Positions 42,457-52,193 are shown, numbered from the stretch's first letter. The stretch: 64,000 nucleotides of DNA from Streptomyces xanthophaeus (GCF_000725805.1 NZ_KL647132.1:496001-560000); one strand, 5' to 3'. Made by a program: numbers and translations. The notes: a model not told the origin generated them from the sequence alone.

Positions 42457-43608
42457 ATGCGCCGCGTCCCCCTCTCCGTCCTGGCCGCCGCCTCCGTGGT
42501 GGCCGCCCTCACCGCCGTCACCGGCTGCGCGGAGAAGAGCGACTCGGGCGGCGACGGCGCGGTCCGGGTGACGGCCACCGACAGCAAGTGCGAGGTGTCG
42601 AAGACGGAGTTCCCCGCGGGCAAGGTGCAGATCGACGTCGAGAACAAGGGCTCCAAGGTCACCGAGCTCTACGTCCTCTTCCCGGACGACCGCATCGTCA
42701 CCGAGCGCGAGAACATCGGCCCCGGCACCAAGGCCTCCATCACCGCCGAGATCAAGGCGGGCGACTACGAGATCGTCTGCAAGCCCGGCATGAAGGGCGA
42801 CGGCATCCGCCAGCAGGTCAAGGCCACCGGCCAGGGCGGCGGCGAGAAGCGCAGCCCCGAGGCCGACGCCGCGGTCGCCGCCTACCGCCAGTACGTGGTC
42901 GCGCAGGCCGAGGAGACCCTCCCCAAGGCGCAGGTCTTCGCCGACGCCGTCAAGGCCGGCGACGTGGAGGCCGCGAAGAAGGCGTACGCGCCCTCGCGCA
43001 TCGGCTGGGAGCGCACCGAGCCGGTCGCCGAGTCCTTCGGCGACATCGACCCGAAGGTCGACGTCCGCGAGGACGGCCTGGAGGCCGGCCAGGACCCGGC
43101 GAAGGACTGGACCGGCTGGCACCGCCTGGAGAAGGCCCTGTGGGCCGACAACAAGATCGGCGACGAGGAGAAGAAGCTCGCCGACACCCTGATCGCGGAC
43201 CTGACCGAATGGCAGAAGAAGGTCGGCCAGGCGGAGATCACCCCCACCTCGATGGCCAACGGCGCCAAGGAGCTCCTCGACGAGGTCGCCACCGGCAAGG
43301 TCACGGGTGAGGAGGAGCGCTACTCCCACACCGACCTCGTGGACTTCAAGGCGAACGTGGAGGGCGCGCAGAAGGCGTACGAGCTCCTCAAGCCGGTCGC
43401 CTCGAAGAACGACCCGGCGCTCACCAAGGAGCTCGACACGCAGTTCGCCGCGCTGAACGTCCTCCTGGACAAGTACCGCACCGACCCGGCCGGCTACGAG
43501 TTCACCTCGTACGACAAGGTCGGCGAGCCCGAGCGCAAGGAGCTCTCGGACGGCGTCAACGCCCTGGCCGAGCCGCTCTCCAAGCTCGCCGCCGCGGTCG
43601 CGAAGTAG
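42457..43608 (+). CDS. efeO: EfeO iron-uptake lipoprotein (cupredoxin plus M75 domain)
   Basis: 383 residues. Lipoprotein signal with V-T-G-C (Cys at residue 24); N-terminal cupredoxin-like domain (about 35-125) with the metal site around YEIVCKPGMKG; C-terminal M75 imelysin-like domain with the HxxE metal motif in WHRLEKALW near residue 222. EfeO is thought to bind extracellular iron and pass it to EfeU. First gene of the efeOBU operon. Confidence 0.92.
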   Translation: MRRVPLSVLAAASVVAALTAVTGCAEKSDSGGDGAVRVTATDSKCEVSKTEFPAGKVQIDVENKGSKVTELYVLFPDDRIVTERENIGPGTKASITAEIKAGDYEIVCKPGMKGDGIRQQVKATGQGGGEKRSPEADAAVAAYRQYVVAQAEETLPKAQVFADAVKAGDVEAAKKAYAPSRIGWERTEPVAESFGDIDPKVDVREDGLEAGQDPAKDWTGWHRLEKALWADNKIGDEEKKLADTLIADLTEWQKKVGQAEITPTSMANGAKELLDEVATGKVTGEEERYSHTDLVDFKANVEGAQKAYELLKPVASKNDPALTKELDTQFAALNVLLDKYRTDPAGYEFTSYDKVGEPERKELSDGVNALAEPLSKLAAAVAK

Positions 43609-43657
43609 CGGGCGCCAGGACCGGCGGGACCAGCAGGATCAGCGGAAGAAGAGACAG

Positions 43658-44992
43658 GTGAGCGGGATGGCCGAGTCGGAGCCCACCGGGCAGTCGCCGG
43701 ACGAGGAGGGTGCGGGGACCGCGCCCGGAGCCGGGAACGCGCCCGGGACCGCGCCCGGCAGCGCCGTCGCGCCCTCCCGGCGTGCCGTCCTGGGCTGGGG
43801 CGGGGCCGGGCTCGCGCTCGGCGCCGCCGCGGCGGGCGGTGCGGCGGCGGCCTTCGGCCCCTCCGCGGCCCCGGTGCCCGCCGCCCTCGCCGGGGCGGCC
43901 GTGCCCTTCCACGGCGAGCACCAGGCCGGCATCGCCAGCGCCGTGCAGGACCGCCTGCACTTCGCGGCCTTCGACGTACGGACGAAGGACCGCGCCGAGC
44001 TGGTGCAACTCCTCAAGGACTGGACCGAGGCGGCCCGCCGGATGACGGCCGGACTGCCGGTCGGCGAGGGCGGTTTCGGCGGCCTGCCCGAGGCACCGCC
44101 GGACGACACCGGCGAGGCGCTGGGCCTGAAGGCCTCCCGGCTCACCCTGACGGTCGGCTTCGGCCCGGGCCTGTTCGCCAAGGGCCGCTTCGGCCTGGAG
44201 GACAGGCGGCCCGAGGCCCTGGTGGACCTGGAACTGTTCCCCGGGGACAATCTGGACCCGGCCCGCAGCGGCGGCGACCTGTGCGTCCAGGCCTGCGCCG
44301 ACGACCCGCAGGTCGCGGTGCACGCCATCCGCCAGCTCGCCCGCATCGGCTTCGGCAAGACCGCGGTGCGCTGGTCCCAGCTGGGCTTCGGCAAGACCTC
44401 CTCCACCACCCCCGACGAGCAGACCCCGCGCAACATGATGGGCTTCAAGGACGGCACCCGGAACATCTCCGGCACCGACCAGGCCGCCCTCGACAAGCAC
44501 GTGTGGGCCGGCGCCGGTGACGGCAGCGACTGGATGACCGGCGGCTCGTACCTGGTGGCCCGGCGGATCCGGATGAACATCGAGACCTGGGACCGCACCT
44601 CCCTCCAGGAGCAGGAGGACATCTTCGGCCGCGACAAGGGCGAGGGTGCTGCGGTGGGCAAGTCCAAGGAGCGCGACGAGCCGTTCCTGAAGGCGATGAA
44701 GCCGGAGGCGCACGTGCGCCTGGCCCACCCGGACTCCAACAACGGGGCGACCATCCTGCGCCGCGGATACTCCTTCACCGACGGCACGGACGGGCTGGGC
44801 CGCCTCGACGCGGGCCTGTTCTTCCTCGCCTACCAGCGCGACGTCCGCACCGGCTTCGTCCCCGTCCAGCGCAGCCTGGCGAAGTCCGACGTCCTCAACG
44901 AATACATCCAGCACGTGGGTTCGGCCGTCTTCGCCGTCCCGCCGGGCGTCCGCGACAAGGACGACTGGTGGGGCCGGACGCTGTTCGCGTAG
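43658..44992 (+). CDS. efeB: EfeB/DtpA-type Tat-exported dye-decolourising peroxidase
   Basis: 444 residues. Tat signal SRRAVLGWGGAGLALG at about 36-52, then the DyP fold with GFKDGTRN (GxxDG, catalytic Asp) near 263, proximal haem His in EAHVRLAHP near 350 and distal Arg in LRRGYSFTDG. Oxidises ferrous iron or helps release iron during EfeUO uptake; the S. lividans homologue DtpA (recollection) also supports copper radical oxidase maturation. GTG at 43658 chosen; an ATG three codons later is possible. Confidence 0.92.
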   Translation: MSGMAESEPTGQSPDEEGAGTAPGAGNAPGTAPGSAVAPSRRAVLGWGGAGLALGAAAAGGAAAAFGPSAAPVPAALAGAAVPFHGEHQAGIASAVQDRLHFAAFDVRTKDRAELVQLLKDWTEAARRMTAGLPVGEGGFGGLPEAPPDDTGEALGLKASRLTLTVGFGPGLFAKGRFGLEDRRPEALVDLELFPGDNLDPARSGGDLCVQACADDPQVAVHAIRQLARIGFGKTAVRWSQLGFGKTSSTTPDEQTPRNMMGFKDGTRNISGTDQAALDKHVWAGAGDGSDWMTGGSYLVARRIRMNIETWDRTSLQEQEDIFGRDKGEGAAVGKSKERDEPFLKAMKPEAHVRLAHPDSNNGATILRRGYSFTDGTDGLGRLDAGLFFLAYQRDVRTGFVPVQRSLAKSDVLNEYIQHVGSAVFAVPPGVRDKDDWWGRTLFA

Positions 44993-45014
44993 TCCCCGCC
45001 GGGAAGGAACCGCC

Positions 45015-45878
45015 GTGTTCGGCAACTATCTGATCGGCCTGCGCGAGGGCCTGGAGGCCAGCCTGGTCGTCTGCATCCTCGTCGCGTACCTGGTCAAGAC
45101 CGGACGCCGGGACGCCCTGCGCCCGGTGTGGGTCGGCATCGCGATCGCCTGCGGGATCTCGCTGGCCTTCGGCGCGATGCTCGAATTCGGCACCCAGGAG
45201 CTGACCTTCGAGGCGCAGGAGCTCCTCGGCGGCAGCCTGTCGATCATCTCCGTGGCCCTGGTGACCTGGATGGTCTTCTGGATGAAGCGCACCGCGCGGC
45301 ACCTGAAGGCCGAGCTGCACGGCAAGCTGGACACGGCCCTCGCCATGGGCACCGGCGCCCTGGTCGCCACCGCCTTCCTGGCGGTGGGCCGCGAGGGCCT
45401 GGAGACGGCGCTGTTCGTGTGGGCCTCGGTGCGGGCCAGCGGCGAGGGCTCCTCCGCCCCGCTGATCGGCGTACTGCTGGGCATCGCGACGGCGGTCGTG
45501 CTGGGCTGGCTGTTCTACCGCGGCGCCCTGAAGATCAATCTGGCGAAGTTCTTCACGTGGACCGGCGCGATGCTCGTGGTCGTGGCCGCGGGCGTGCTCG
45601 CGTACGGGGTGCACGACCTCCAGGAGGCCCGTTTCCTGGGCGGCCTGGAGGACAAGGCCTTCGACATCAGCTCCGCAGTGCCGCCGGACAGCTGGTACGG
45701 GACCCTGCTGAAGGGCGTGTTCAACTTCCAGCCGGATCCGACCGTCCTCCAGCTCACCGCCTGGGTGCTGTACCTGGTGCCCGTGCTCGCGCTGTTCCTC
45801 CTCGGGCAGGGCGGCGGCCGCCCGGCGCCCGCGTCGGCCCCGGCCGCCGCGGACGGCACCGGCACCGGCACCGGCTGA
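45015..45878 (+). CDS. efeU: EfeU/FTR1-family iron permease
   Basis: 287 residues, seven transmembrane helices. The two R-E-G-L-E iron-binding motifs typical of FTR1 are present: LREGLEASL near residue 9 and GREGLETAL near 120. Imports iron across the membrane with EfeO and EfeB. GTG start, GGAAGGA upstream. Gene order O-B-U is that of Streptomyces rather than the U-O-B of E. coli. Confidence 0.92.
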   Translation: MFGNYLIGLREGLEASLVVCILVAYLVKTGRRDALRPVWVGIAIACGISLAFGAMLEFGTQELTFEAQELLGGSLSIISVALVTWMVFWMKRTARHLKAELHGKLDTALAMGTGALVATAFLAVGREGLETALFVWASVRASGEGSSAPLIGVLLGIATAVVLGWLFYRGALKINLAKFFTWTGAMLVVVAAGVLAYGVHDLQEARFLGGLEDKAFDISSAVPPDSWYGTLLKGVFNFQPDPTVLQLTAWVLYLVPVLALFLLGQGGGRPAPASAPAAADGTGTGTG

Positions 45879-45885
45879 GCGGCGC

Positions 45886-46449
45886 TCACCACAGCCGGTC
45901 GGTGGTCCCCGGGTACAGCGGGACCCGGATGCCGGTGAAGGCGGCCCGGTCCGGGTCGGGGGCGTCCGTGAAGAAGGCCGCCATCACCACCTTGTCGAAG
46001 CCCGGCGCGTCCGTGGCCAGCGGATCCGCCGGGGTGCCGCCGACCAGGACGGTGCCGGGCAGCTCCGCGAACCCGGCCGCCCGGTAGAACGGCTCCAGCG
46101 GCCGGTCGCAGCTGAACAGCGCCAGGTCCGCCTCCGGATGCGCGGCCAGAGCCGTGCGGGCCGCCGCGACCAGCCGGCCGCCGAGCCCGCGGCCCCGCAG
46201 TCCGGCCCGGGTGACGACCCCGCTGAGCCCGGCCGCGCGGTAGGTCCGCCCCGCGACCACGACGTCCTTGTGCAGCAGGGCCAGTGCGGCAGCCACCGTC
46301 CCGGCGGCGTCGGCCAGCAGCATCACCCGGGGTGCGAGCGCCGGGTCGTGGCCCGGCACGGAGCCCGGCCAGGCCGCCGCCTCCAAGGCCTCGACCTGGA
46401 CCGCGAACTCCTGCGGAAGCTCTGCCTGCGGGTACGCCAGGACCCGCAT
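45886..46449 (-). CDS. GNAT-family N-acetyltransferase
   Basis: 187 residues. Acetyl-CoA pyrophosphate loop RGRGLGGRLVAAAR near residue 84 preceded by GLSGVVTRAGLR, then LFSCDRPLEPFYRAAGF, the late GNAT strand-helix. Acceptor unknown. The ATG shares its A with the stop of the PhzF gene (TGATG), so the pair is translationally coupled. Confidence 0.8.
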   Translation of the reverse strand: MRVLAYPQAELPQEFAVQVEALEAAAWPGSVPGHDPALAPRVMLLADAAGTVAAALALLHKDVVVAGRTYRAAGLSGVVTRAGLRGRGLGGRLVAAARTALAAHPEADLALFSCDRPLEPFYRAAGFAELPGTVLVGGTPADPLATDAPGFDKVVMAAFFTDAPDPDRAAFTGIRVPLYPGTTDRLW

Positions 46450-47312
46450 CAGGGGATCCGTACGCCCTCGCCGCCGACCCGGACCCGGGAGTCCCCGGCC
46501 CGCAGTTCCACCGTCAGCACGCCCGGGCGGCCCATGTCCTCGCCCTGGTGCAGGGTGAGCACGGCGTCGGCCGGGACCAGGCCGAGCTCGCGGGCGTACG
46601 CACCGAAGGCGGCAGCCGCGGCCCCCGTGGCGGGATCCTCGACGACCCCGCCGACCGGGAAGGGGTCCCGTACGTGGAACTCCGCCGGGCCCGCCCGGTG
46701 CACCAGCTGGACCGTGACGAGGTCCAGGCGCCGCATCAGGGCCTCCAGCCGGGCGAAGTCGTAGGCGAGGTCGGCGAGCCGGGCCCGGCTGCCCGCGCCC
46801 AGGACCAGGTGCCGGGCCCCGGCGTACGCGATCCGCGGCGGGATCTGCGGGTCCAGGTCCGCCGCAGGCCAGTCGAGCGCGGCCAGCGCCTCGGCCAGGT
46901 CGCCGTCCCCGATGTCCGACACGGAGGGCTCGACGCTGGTCAGGGTGGCCCGCAGCACCCCGTCCACGGCGGTGACGGACACCGGGACGGTGCCCGCCCG
47001 GGTCGCCAGGAGCAGCTCCCCGGGCCCGATCCGCTCCGCCAGGGCCACGGCGGTGGCCACGGTGGCGTGCCCGCAGAACGGGACCTCCGCCTTGGGGCTG
47101 AAGTACCGCACCGTGAAGGCCCGTCCGGGCTCCCCGCCGAACCCCTCGGGCGGGGCCGTCAGGAAGGCCGTCTCGCTGTAGCCCAGCCCGGCGGCGATCC
47201 CCAGCATCGCCTCCTCGTCCAGCCCGGCGGCGTCGAGGACGACCCCGGCGGGGTTGCCGCCCTCGGGGTCGTGGGAGAAGGCGGTGTAGCGCAGTACTTC
47301 GGCAGCGGTCAT
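46449..47312 (-). CDS. PhzF-family isomerase/epimerase
   Basis: 287 residues, full-length PhzF fold. Motifs: FSHDPEGGNPAGVVL near residue 10, GLGYSETAFL (catalytic Glu near 46), FCGHATVATAVAL and the second-domain EDPATGAAAAAFG. Both halves of the pseudo-symmetric fold are present, unlike the shorter PhzF at 35249. Substrate unknown. The start MTAAEVLRYTAF is the natural N-terminus; its AAGG site is closer than ideal. Confidence 0.82.
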   Translation of the reverse strand: MTAAEVLRYTAFSHDPEGGNPAGVVLDAAGLDEEAMLGIAAGLGYSETAFLTAPPEGFGGEPGRAFTVRYFSPKAEVPFCGHATVATAVALAERIGPGELLLATRAGTVPVSVTAVDGVLRATLTSVEPSVSDIGDGDLAEALAALDWPAADLDPQIPPRIAYAGARHLVLGAGSRARLADLAYDFARLEALMRRLDLVTVQLVHRAGPAEFHVRDPFPVGGVVEDPATGAAAAAFGAYARELGLVPADAVLTLHQGEDMGRPGVLTVELRAGDSRVRVGGEGVRIP

Positions 47313-47369
47313 GCCTTCATGATCGGCGGCTCCGCCTCGCCCTGGCAACAGCCCCCGGCAGCAGCCGTC

Positions 47370-48131
47370 TCAGCCGCGGCCGATGTACGGCATGGCCGTC
47401 GCCATCACCGTGGCGAACTGCACGTTCGCCTCCAGCGGCAGCTCCGCCATGTGCAGCACCGTCCGCGCCACGTCGGCGGCGTCCATCACCGGCTCCACCG
47501 CCAGCTGCCCGTTGGCCTGGAGGATGCCGCTCTGCATCCGCTCGGTCATCTCGGTCGCCGCGTTGCCGATGTCGATCTGGCCGCAGGCGATCCGGTACGG
47601 CCGCCCGTCCAGGGACAGCGACTTCGTCAGGCCGGTCATGGCGTGCTTCGTCGCGGTGTAGGCGACGGAGTTCGGGCGCGGTACGTGCGCCGAGATGGAG
47701 CCGTTGTTGATGATGCGGCCGCCCTGCGGGTCCTGCACCTTCATCTGCCGGAAGGCCGCCTGCGCGCACAGGAAGGAGCCGGTCAGGTTGACGTCCACGA
47801 CCGAGCGCCAGGCCTCGTAGCTGATGTCCTCCAGCGGGACGCCGCCCGGGCCGAAGGTGCCCGCGTTGTTGAAGAGCAGGTCCAGGCGCCCGTACCGGCC
47901 GTGCACGGCGGCGAACAGCGCGGCCACGTCCTGCGGGTCGCTGACGTCCGCCGGGACGCACAGCACGTCCGCGTCCGGGCCGGCCTCCCGGGCCGTCTCC
48001 TCCAGGGGCTCCCGGCGGCGGCCGGCCACGGCCACCGCCCAGCCCGCCCCGGCCAGCGCCAGGGCCACGGAGCGGCCGATGCCCGAACCCGCTCCCGTCA
48101 CCACCGCGGTCTTCTTCACACGTGCGTTCAT
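47370..48131 (-). CDS. short-chain dehydrogenase/reductase
   Basis: 253 residues. Rossmann motif [12 protein letters not shown] near residue 11, NNAG near 87, catalytic Ser in [10 protein letters not shown] and YTATK (Tyr-x-x-x-Lys) near 153. GRRREP after strand 2 suggests NADP preference. Substrate unknown. Divergent from the MFS gene with about 107 bases between. Confidence 0.85.
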   Translation of the reverse strand: MNARVKKTAVVTGAGSGIGRSVALALAGAGWAVAVAGRRREPLEETAREAGPDADVLCVPADVSDPQDVAALFAAVHGRYGRLDLLFNNAGTFGPGGVPLEDISYEAWRSVVDVNLTGSFLCAQAAFRQMKVQDPQGGRIINNGSISAHVPRPNSVAYTATKHAMTGLTKSLSLDGRPYRIACGQIDIGNAATEMTERMQSGILQANGQLAVEPVMDAADVARTVLHMAELPLEANVQFATVMATAMPYIGRG

Positions 48132-48238
48132 GGGGCCGCAGGCTACGTCACACCGCAGGCCTGGTCCCGGACGTTCCGCCAGCTGAGAGCATGGGTCGGT
48201 CAGGGGTCGCGAGCAGGACGAGAAGACTGGAGTCACGT

Positions 48239-49573
48239 ATGACGGAGAGAGCCCCCGCGACGACCCCCTCGGACGCGTCGTCGCCCGCGTCGCCCTCCGT
48301 GGCCCGGACCGCCGGGCCGGCCCTCCCCGGGGCCTCCGCGCCCCTGACGGCGGCCCGCCGCACGGGCCTGCTCGTCATCTTCATGCTGGGTGGCCTCACG
48401 GCCCTGCCCCCGCTGTCCATGGACATGTACCTCCCGGCCCTGCCCGCGGTCACCGACGCCCTGAACAGCCCGGCCGCGACCGTCCAGCTCACCCTGACCG
48501 CCTGCCTCGCCGGCATGGCCCTGGGCCAGCTCGTCATCGGCCCGATGAGCGACAAGTGGGGCCGTCGTACGCCGCTGCTCACCGGCATGGTCGTCTACGT
48601 CCTCGCCACCGCCCTGTGCGCCTTCGCCCCGACCGTCGAGCTGCTGATCGCCTTCCGCCTGCTCCAGGGCCTGGCCGGGGCGGCCGCGATAGTCATCGCC
48701 CGGGCCGTCGTGCGCGACCTGTACGACGGGGTCGAGATGGCCCGGTTCTTCTCCACCCTGATGCTGGTCTCCGGGGTCGCCCCGATCATCGCGCCGCTCA
48801 TCGGCGGCCAGGTGCTGCGCTTCTCCGACTGGCGGGGCGTCTTCGTCGTCCTGACCGGCGTCGGAGCGCTGCTGACCCTGCTCGTGTGGCGGCGGCTCGA
48901 CGAGACGCTGCCGCCCGAACGGCGCCACACGGGCGGGGTGGGGACGGCGCTGCGCACCATGCGCGGGCTGCTCGGTGACCGGGTCTTCGCCGGATACACG
49001 CTGGCCGGCGGCTTCGCCTTCGCCGTGCTCTTCTCCTACATAGCGGCCTCGCCGTTCGTGATCCAGGAGATCTACGGGGCTTCGCCGCAGGCCTTCAGCC
49101 TGCTGTTCGGCGTGAACTCCGTGGGCCTGATCGCCGCGGGCCAGATCAACGGCAAGCTGCTGGTGGGCCGGGTCAGCCTCGACAAGGTGCTGACCGCCGG
49201 GCTCGCGATCGCCGGGGCCGCGTCGGTGGCCCTGCTGCTGATGTCCACCGAGGTGTTCGGCAAGGCCGGGCTGTTCCCGGTGGCCGCCGCCCTGTTCGTG
49301 CTGATGTCCTCCATGGGCCTGATCCTGCCGAACACGAACGCGCAGGCCCTGATGCGCACCCCGCACGCCGCCGGTTCGGCCTCCGCGCTGATCGGCACCG
49401 CCTCCTTCCTCGTCGGGGCGGTCGCCTCGCCGCTGGTGGGGATCGCGGGCGAGGACACCGCGGTGCCGATGGCCGTGGTCCAGGTGACGTGTTCGGTGCT
49501 CGCGACCGGCTTCTTCCTCGGCATGTGCCGGCCGTGGCGCAGCCGGGAGCCACAGGCTCCGGCCGCGCCGTAA
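48239..49573 (+). CDS. Bcr/CflA-type multidrug efflux MFS transporter
   Basis: 444 residues, 12 transmembrane helices after a 40-residue Ser/Pro/Ala-rich start. DHA1 family marks: [12 protein letters not shown] in helix 1 (Bcr/CflA), [19 protein letters not shown] (motif A) and [19 protein letters not shown] (motif B/C region). Exports drugs or peptides by proton antiport. Start with GGAG 7 bases upstream chosen over an upstream in-frame ATG. Ten bases before the Rsm22 gene. Confidence 0.88.
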   Translation: MTERAPATTPSDASSPASPSVARTAGPALPGASAPLTAARRTGLLVIFMLGGLTALPPLSMDMYLPALPAVTDALNSPAATVQLTLTACLAGMALGQLVIGPMSDKWGRRTPLLTGMVVYVLATALCAFAPTVELLIAFRLLQGLAGAAAIVIARAVVRDLYDGVEMARFFSTLMLVSGVAPIIAPLIGGQVLRFSDWRGVFVVLTGVGALLTLLVWRRLDETLPPERRHTGGVGTALRTMRGLLGDRVFAGYTLAGGFAFAVLFSYIAASPFVIQEIYGASPQAFSLLFGVNSVGLIAAGQINGKLLVGRVSLDKVLTAGLAIAGAASVALLLMSTEVFGKAGLFPVAAALFVLMSSMGLILPNTNAQALMRTPHAAGSASALIGTASFLVGAVASPLVGIAGEDTAVPMAVVQVTCSVLATGFFLGMCRPWRSREPQAPAAP

Positions 49574-49582
49574 ACTTCGCAG

Positions 49583-50596
49583 GTGACCGCCTCCGCCGCC
49601 CCCACCTCCGCCTCGACCCTCCGCACCGCTCTGGGCGGACTGCTCGACGGACTCCCGCCCAAGCAGGCCTCGGCCGCCGTCGAGCGGCTCATCGCCAGCT
49701 ACCGGGGGCAGACCCCGACCGACGCACCCGTGCTGCGCAACCGCTCCGACGTGGCGGCGTACGCGGCGTACCGGATGCCGGCCACCTTCGAAGCAGTACG
49801 GTCCGCCCTGGACGGTCTCGCGCAGGCCGCGCCCGGCTGGGCCCCGGCCTCGCACGTGGACGTGGGCGGCGGCACGGGGTCGGCGACCTGGGCGGTGGAC
49901 GCCACCTGGGACGGGCCGCGGCGCACGACGGTGCTGGACTGGGCGGAGCCCGCGCTGGCCCTGGGCAAGGAGCTCGCGGCGGTCTCGGGTTCGCCGGCGC
50001 TGCAGCAGGCGCTGTGGCAGCGGGCGGTCATCGGGGCCGGGCTGGAGATCCCCGAAGCCGATCTGGTGACGGTCTCGTACGTGCTGGGCGAGCTGACGCC
50101 GCAGGCGCGGACGGCGGTCGTCGCCGAGGCGGCGCGGGCCGGGCAGGCGGTCGTCCTGATCGAGCCGGGCACCCCGGAGGGCTACCTGCGCATCAGGGAG
50201 GCCCGCGAGCAGTTGATCGCGGCCGGGCTGCGGGTGGCCGCGCCCTGTCCGCACGACGGGACCTGCCCCATCGAGGTCGGCCAGGACTGGTGCCACTTCT
50301 CGGCGCGGGTGAGCCGGTCCTCGCTGCACCGGAAGGTCAAGGGCGGCTCCCTGGCCTACGAGGACGAGAAGTTCAGCTACGTGGCCGCGACCCGCTTCCC
50401 GGTGGAGCCGGCCGCCTCGCGGATCACGCGCAGGCCGCAGATCCGCAAGGGGCTCGTCCTGCTGGAGCTGTGCGGGCCCGAGGGCTCCGACGGGGAGAGC
50501 GGCCTGACCCGGGCCACCGTGACCAAGCGCCACGGTGACCTGTACAAGGCGGCGCGGGACGCCGACTGGGGCCAGGCCTGGCCTCCGGCTGACTAG
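49583..50596 (+). CDS. Rsm22-family small-subunit ribosomal methyltransferase-like protein
   Basis: 337 residues. Class I methyltransferase core with HVDVGGGTGSATWAV near residue 90 and the Rsm22 hallmark APCPHDGTCPI near 224 plus DWCHFS at about 237; the Cys residues of these motifs bind an Fe-S cluster in mitochondrial Rsm22/METTL17. Probably associates with the small ribosomal subunit; enzymatic activity is uncertain. GTG start just after the MFS stop. Confidence 0.82.
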   Translation: MTASAAPTSASTLRTALGGLLDGLPPKQASAAVERLIASYRGQTPTDAPVLRNRSDVAAYAAYRMPATFEAVRSALDGLAQAAPGWAPASHVDVGGGTGSATWAVDATWDGPRRTTVLDWAEPALALGKELAAVSGSPALQQALWQRAVIGAGLEIPEADLVTVSYVLGELTPQARTAVVAEAARAGQAVVLIEPGTPEGYLRIREAREQLIAAGLRVAAPCPHDGTCPIEVGQDWCHFSARVSRSSLHRKVKGGSLAYEDEKFSYVAATRFPVEPAASRITRRPQIRKGLVLLELCGPEGSDGESGLTRATVTKRHGDLYKAARDADWGQAWPPAD

Positions 50597-50604
50597 TTAC
50601 GGCC

Positions 50605-51414
50605 TCACGGCCGCAGCTCCTGGGTGCAGCACTTCACGCTGCCGCCGCCCTTGAGCAGCTCGCCCAGGTCCATGGGGACCGGTTCGAAGCCGCGGTCGCG
50701 CAGCGGCGCCAGCAGTCCGGCGGCCGCCTGCGGCAGCAGGACGTGCCTGCCGTCGGAGACCGCGTTCAGGCCGAAGTCGGCCGCGTCCTGCTCCTCGGCG
50801 AGCAGCGCGTCCGGGAAGAGCCGCCGCAGTACGGCCTGACTGCCCGGTGAGAAGGCCTGCGGGTAGTACATGATCTCGTCGCCGTCGAGGACGCTGAGGG
50901 CCGTGTCCAGGTGGTAGAAGCGCGGATCCACCAGGTGGAGGCCGATGACGGGACGGCCGAAGAACTCCTGTGCCTCGTCGTGGGAGAGCGGGCTGGAGCG
51001 GAAGCCCTGGCCCGCCAGGATGTAGGTGGCGGTGACGGCGAAGTCGCCCTCGCCCTCGTTGATGTGGGCCGGCTCGTGGATGTCCGCGAAGCCGTGGGAG
51101 CGGAACCAGTCGAGGTGGAGCTCCGCCTCGGCGGTCCGTTCCTGGTGGGCGAAGCGGGCCCCGAACACCTTGCCGTCGACGACCAGGGCGCCGTTGGCCG
51201 CGTAGACCATGTCGGGGAGTGCCGGATCGGGGACGAGGGTCTCGACGGTGTGGCCGAGGGAGGTGTAGCGGTCCCTCAGGTCTTCCCACTGGGCTTGTGC
51301 GAGGGGCAGGTCCACCGGTTTCGTGGGATCCATCCACGGGTTGATGGAGTACGTGACCCGGAAGTGTGCGGGTGGGCACATCAGGTAGCGCCGGGGTGTG
51401 GCGTCTCTGCGCAA
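50605..51414 (-). CDS. dimethylarginine dimethylaminohydrolase-like enzyme
   Basis: 269 residues of the amidinotransferase/DDAH five-bladed fold. Hydrolyses methylated arginine to citrulline plus methylamine in characterised members. Catalytic His in DPRFYHLDTAL near 162 and nucleophile Cys in GGSVKCCTQELRP at the C-terminus; substrate Asp in VYAANGALVV region and NEGEGDF. TTG start with GAGGAG 6 bases upstream. Arginine deiminase or ornithine-type activity is an alternative. Divergent from a TetR regulator that may control it. Confidence 0.82.
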   Translation of the reverse strand: MRRDATPRRYLMCPPAHFRVTYSINPWMDPTKPVDLPLAQAQWEDLRDRYTSLGHTVETLVPDPALPDMVYAANGALVVDGKVFGARFAHQERTAEAELHLDWFRSHGFADIHEPAHINEGEGDFAVTATYILAGQGFRSSPLSHDEAQEFFGRPVIGLHLVDPRFYHLDTALSVLDGDEIMYYPQAFSPGSQAVLRRLFPDALLAEEQDAADFGLNAVSDGRHVLLPQAAAGLLAPLRDRGFEPVPMDLGELLKGGGSVKCCTQELRP

Positions 51415-51551
51415 AGAAGGCTCCTCACGACGTGCACGACGTGCATGGCGTACGGCTCATGCCGCTGTGGACAGAATCGTCTCTCCTCGGAGGGGAACGG
51501 CGCAGTGAACTGATTGGGTGGTTTGGAAAAGGGCGCGAAAGGTGAGAAAGA

Positions 51552-51575
51552 CGAGACGTCTCGGGTTGGTATGTT
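51552..51575 (+). promoter_or_regulatory. 12-bp palindromic operator and -10 box of leaderless tetR
   Basis: CGAGACGTCTCG (51552-51563) is a perfect palindrome just upstream of TATGTT (51570-51575). The ATG at 51582 is 7 bases after that hexamer with no Shine-Dalgarno, so the mRNA is probably leaderless and the palindrome is the likely autoregulatory TetR site. Confidence 0.55.
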
Positions 51576-51581
51576 CGCCGT

Positions 51582-52193
51582 ATGACCAGGACCCCTGACG
51601 CCACCCGCCGCAGCGACCGTTCCCGCCGGGCCATCCTCGACGCGGCGCTCGCCCTCGTCGGGGAAGTCGGCTACAACAAGCTGACCATCGAGGCCATCGC
51701 CGCCCGCGCCGGGGTGGGCAAGCAGACCATCTACCGCTGGTGGCCCTCGAAGGCCGCCGTCCTCCTCGACGCCTCCCTCGCGCTGGCCGGGGAAGCCGGG
51801 GAGGAGGCCGACTGGACGGGCTTCCCCGACACCGGGGACCTCGCGGCCGACCTGAAACACGTCCTGCGGGCCACGGTCGACGAGTTCAACGACGAGAAGT
51901 ACGAGGCCCCCGCCCGCGCCCTGACGGCCGCCGGCGCCACCGACCCCGAGCTCGGCGCCCGCTTCACCGAGCAGCTGCTGGAGCCCCAGCTCGCGCTCTA
52001 CGAGGCCCGGTTGCGCACGGCCCAGGAGGCCGGGCAGCTCGCGCCGGACGCGGACCTGCGGCTGACCGTCGAGACGCTGGTCGGACCGCTGATGCACCGC
52101 TGGCTGCTGCGGACCGCTCCGCTGACCCACGCCTTCGCCGACGCACTGGTGGACCAGGTGCTCCGCGGCGTGGCGAACGTCACCGGCAGGTAG
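51582..52193 (+). CDS. TetR/AcrR-family transcriptional regulator
   Basis: 203 residues. N-terminal HTH: RRAILDAALALVGEVGYNKLTIEAIAARAGVGKQTIYRWW at residues 14-53, the class signature; C-terminal ligand domain is helical with a C-terminal RTAPLTHAFADALVDQ helix. Probably represses itself and perhaps the divergent DDAH gene through the palindrome at 51552. Ligand unknown. Confidence 0.88.
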   Translation: MTRTPDATRRSDRSRRAILDAALALVGEVGYNKLTIEAIAARAGVGKQTIYRWWPSKAAVLLDASLALAGEAGEEADWTGFPDTGDLAADLKHVLRATVDEFNDEKYEAPARALTAAGATDPELGARFTEQLLEPQLALYEARLRTAQEAGQLAPDADLRLTVETLVGPLMHRWLLRTAPLTHAFADALVDQVLRGVANVTGR

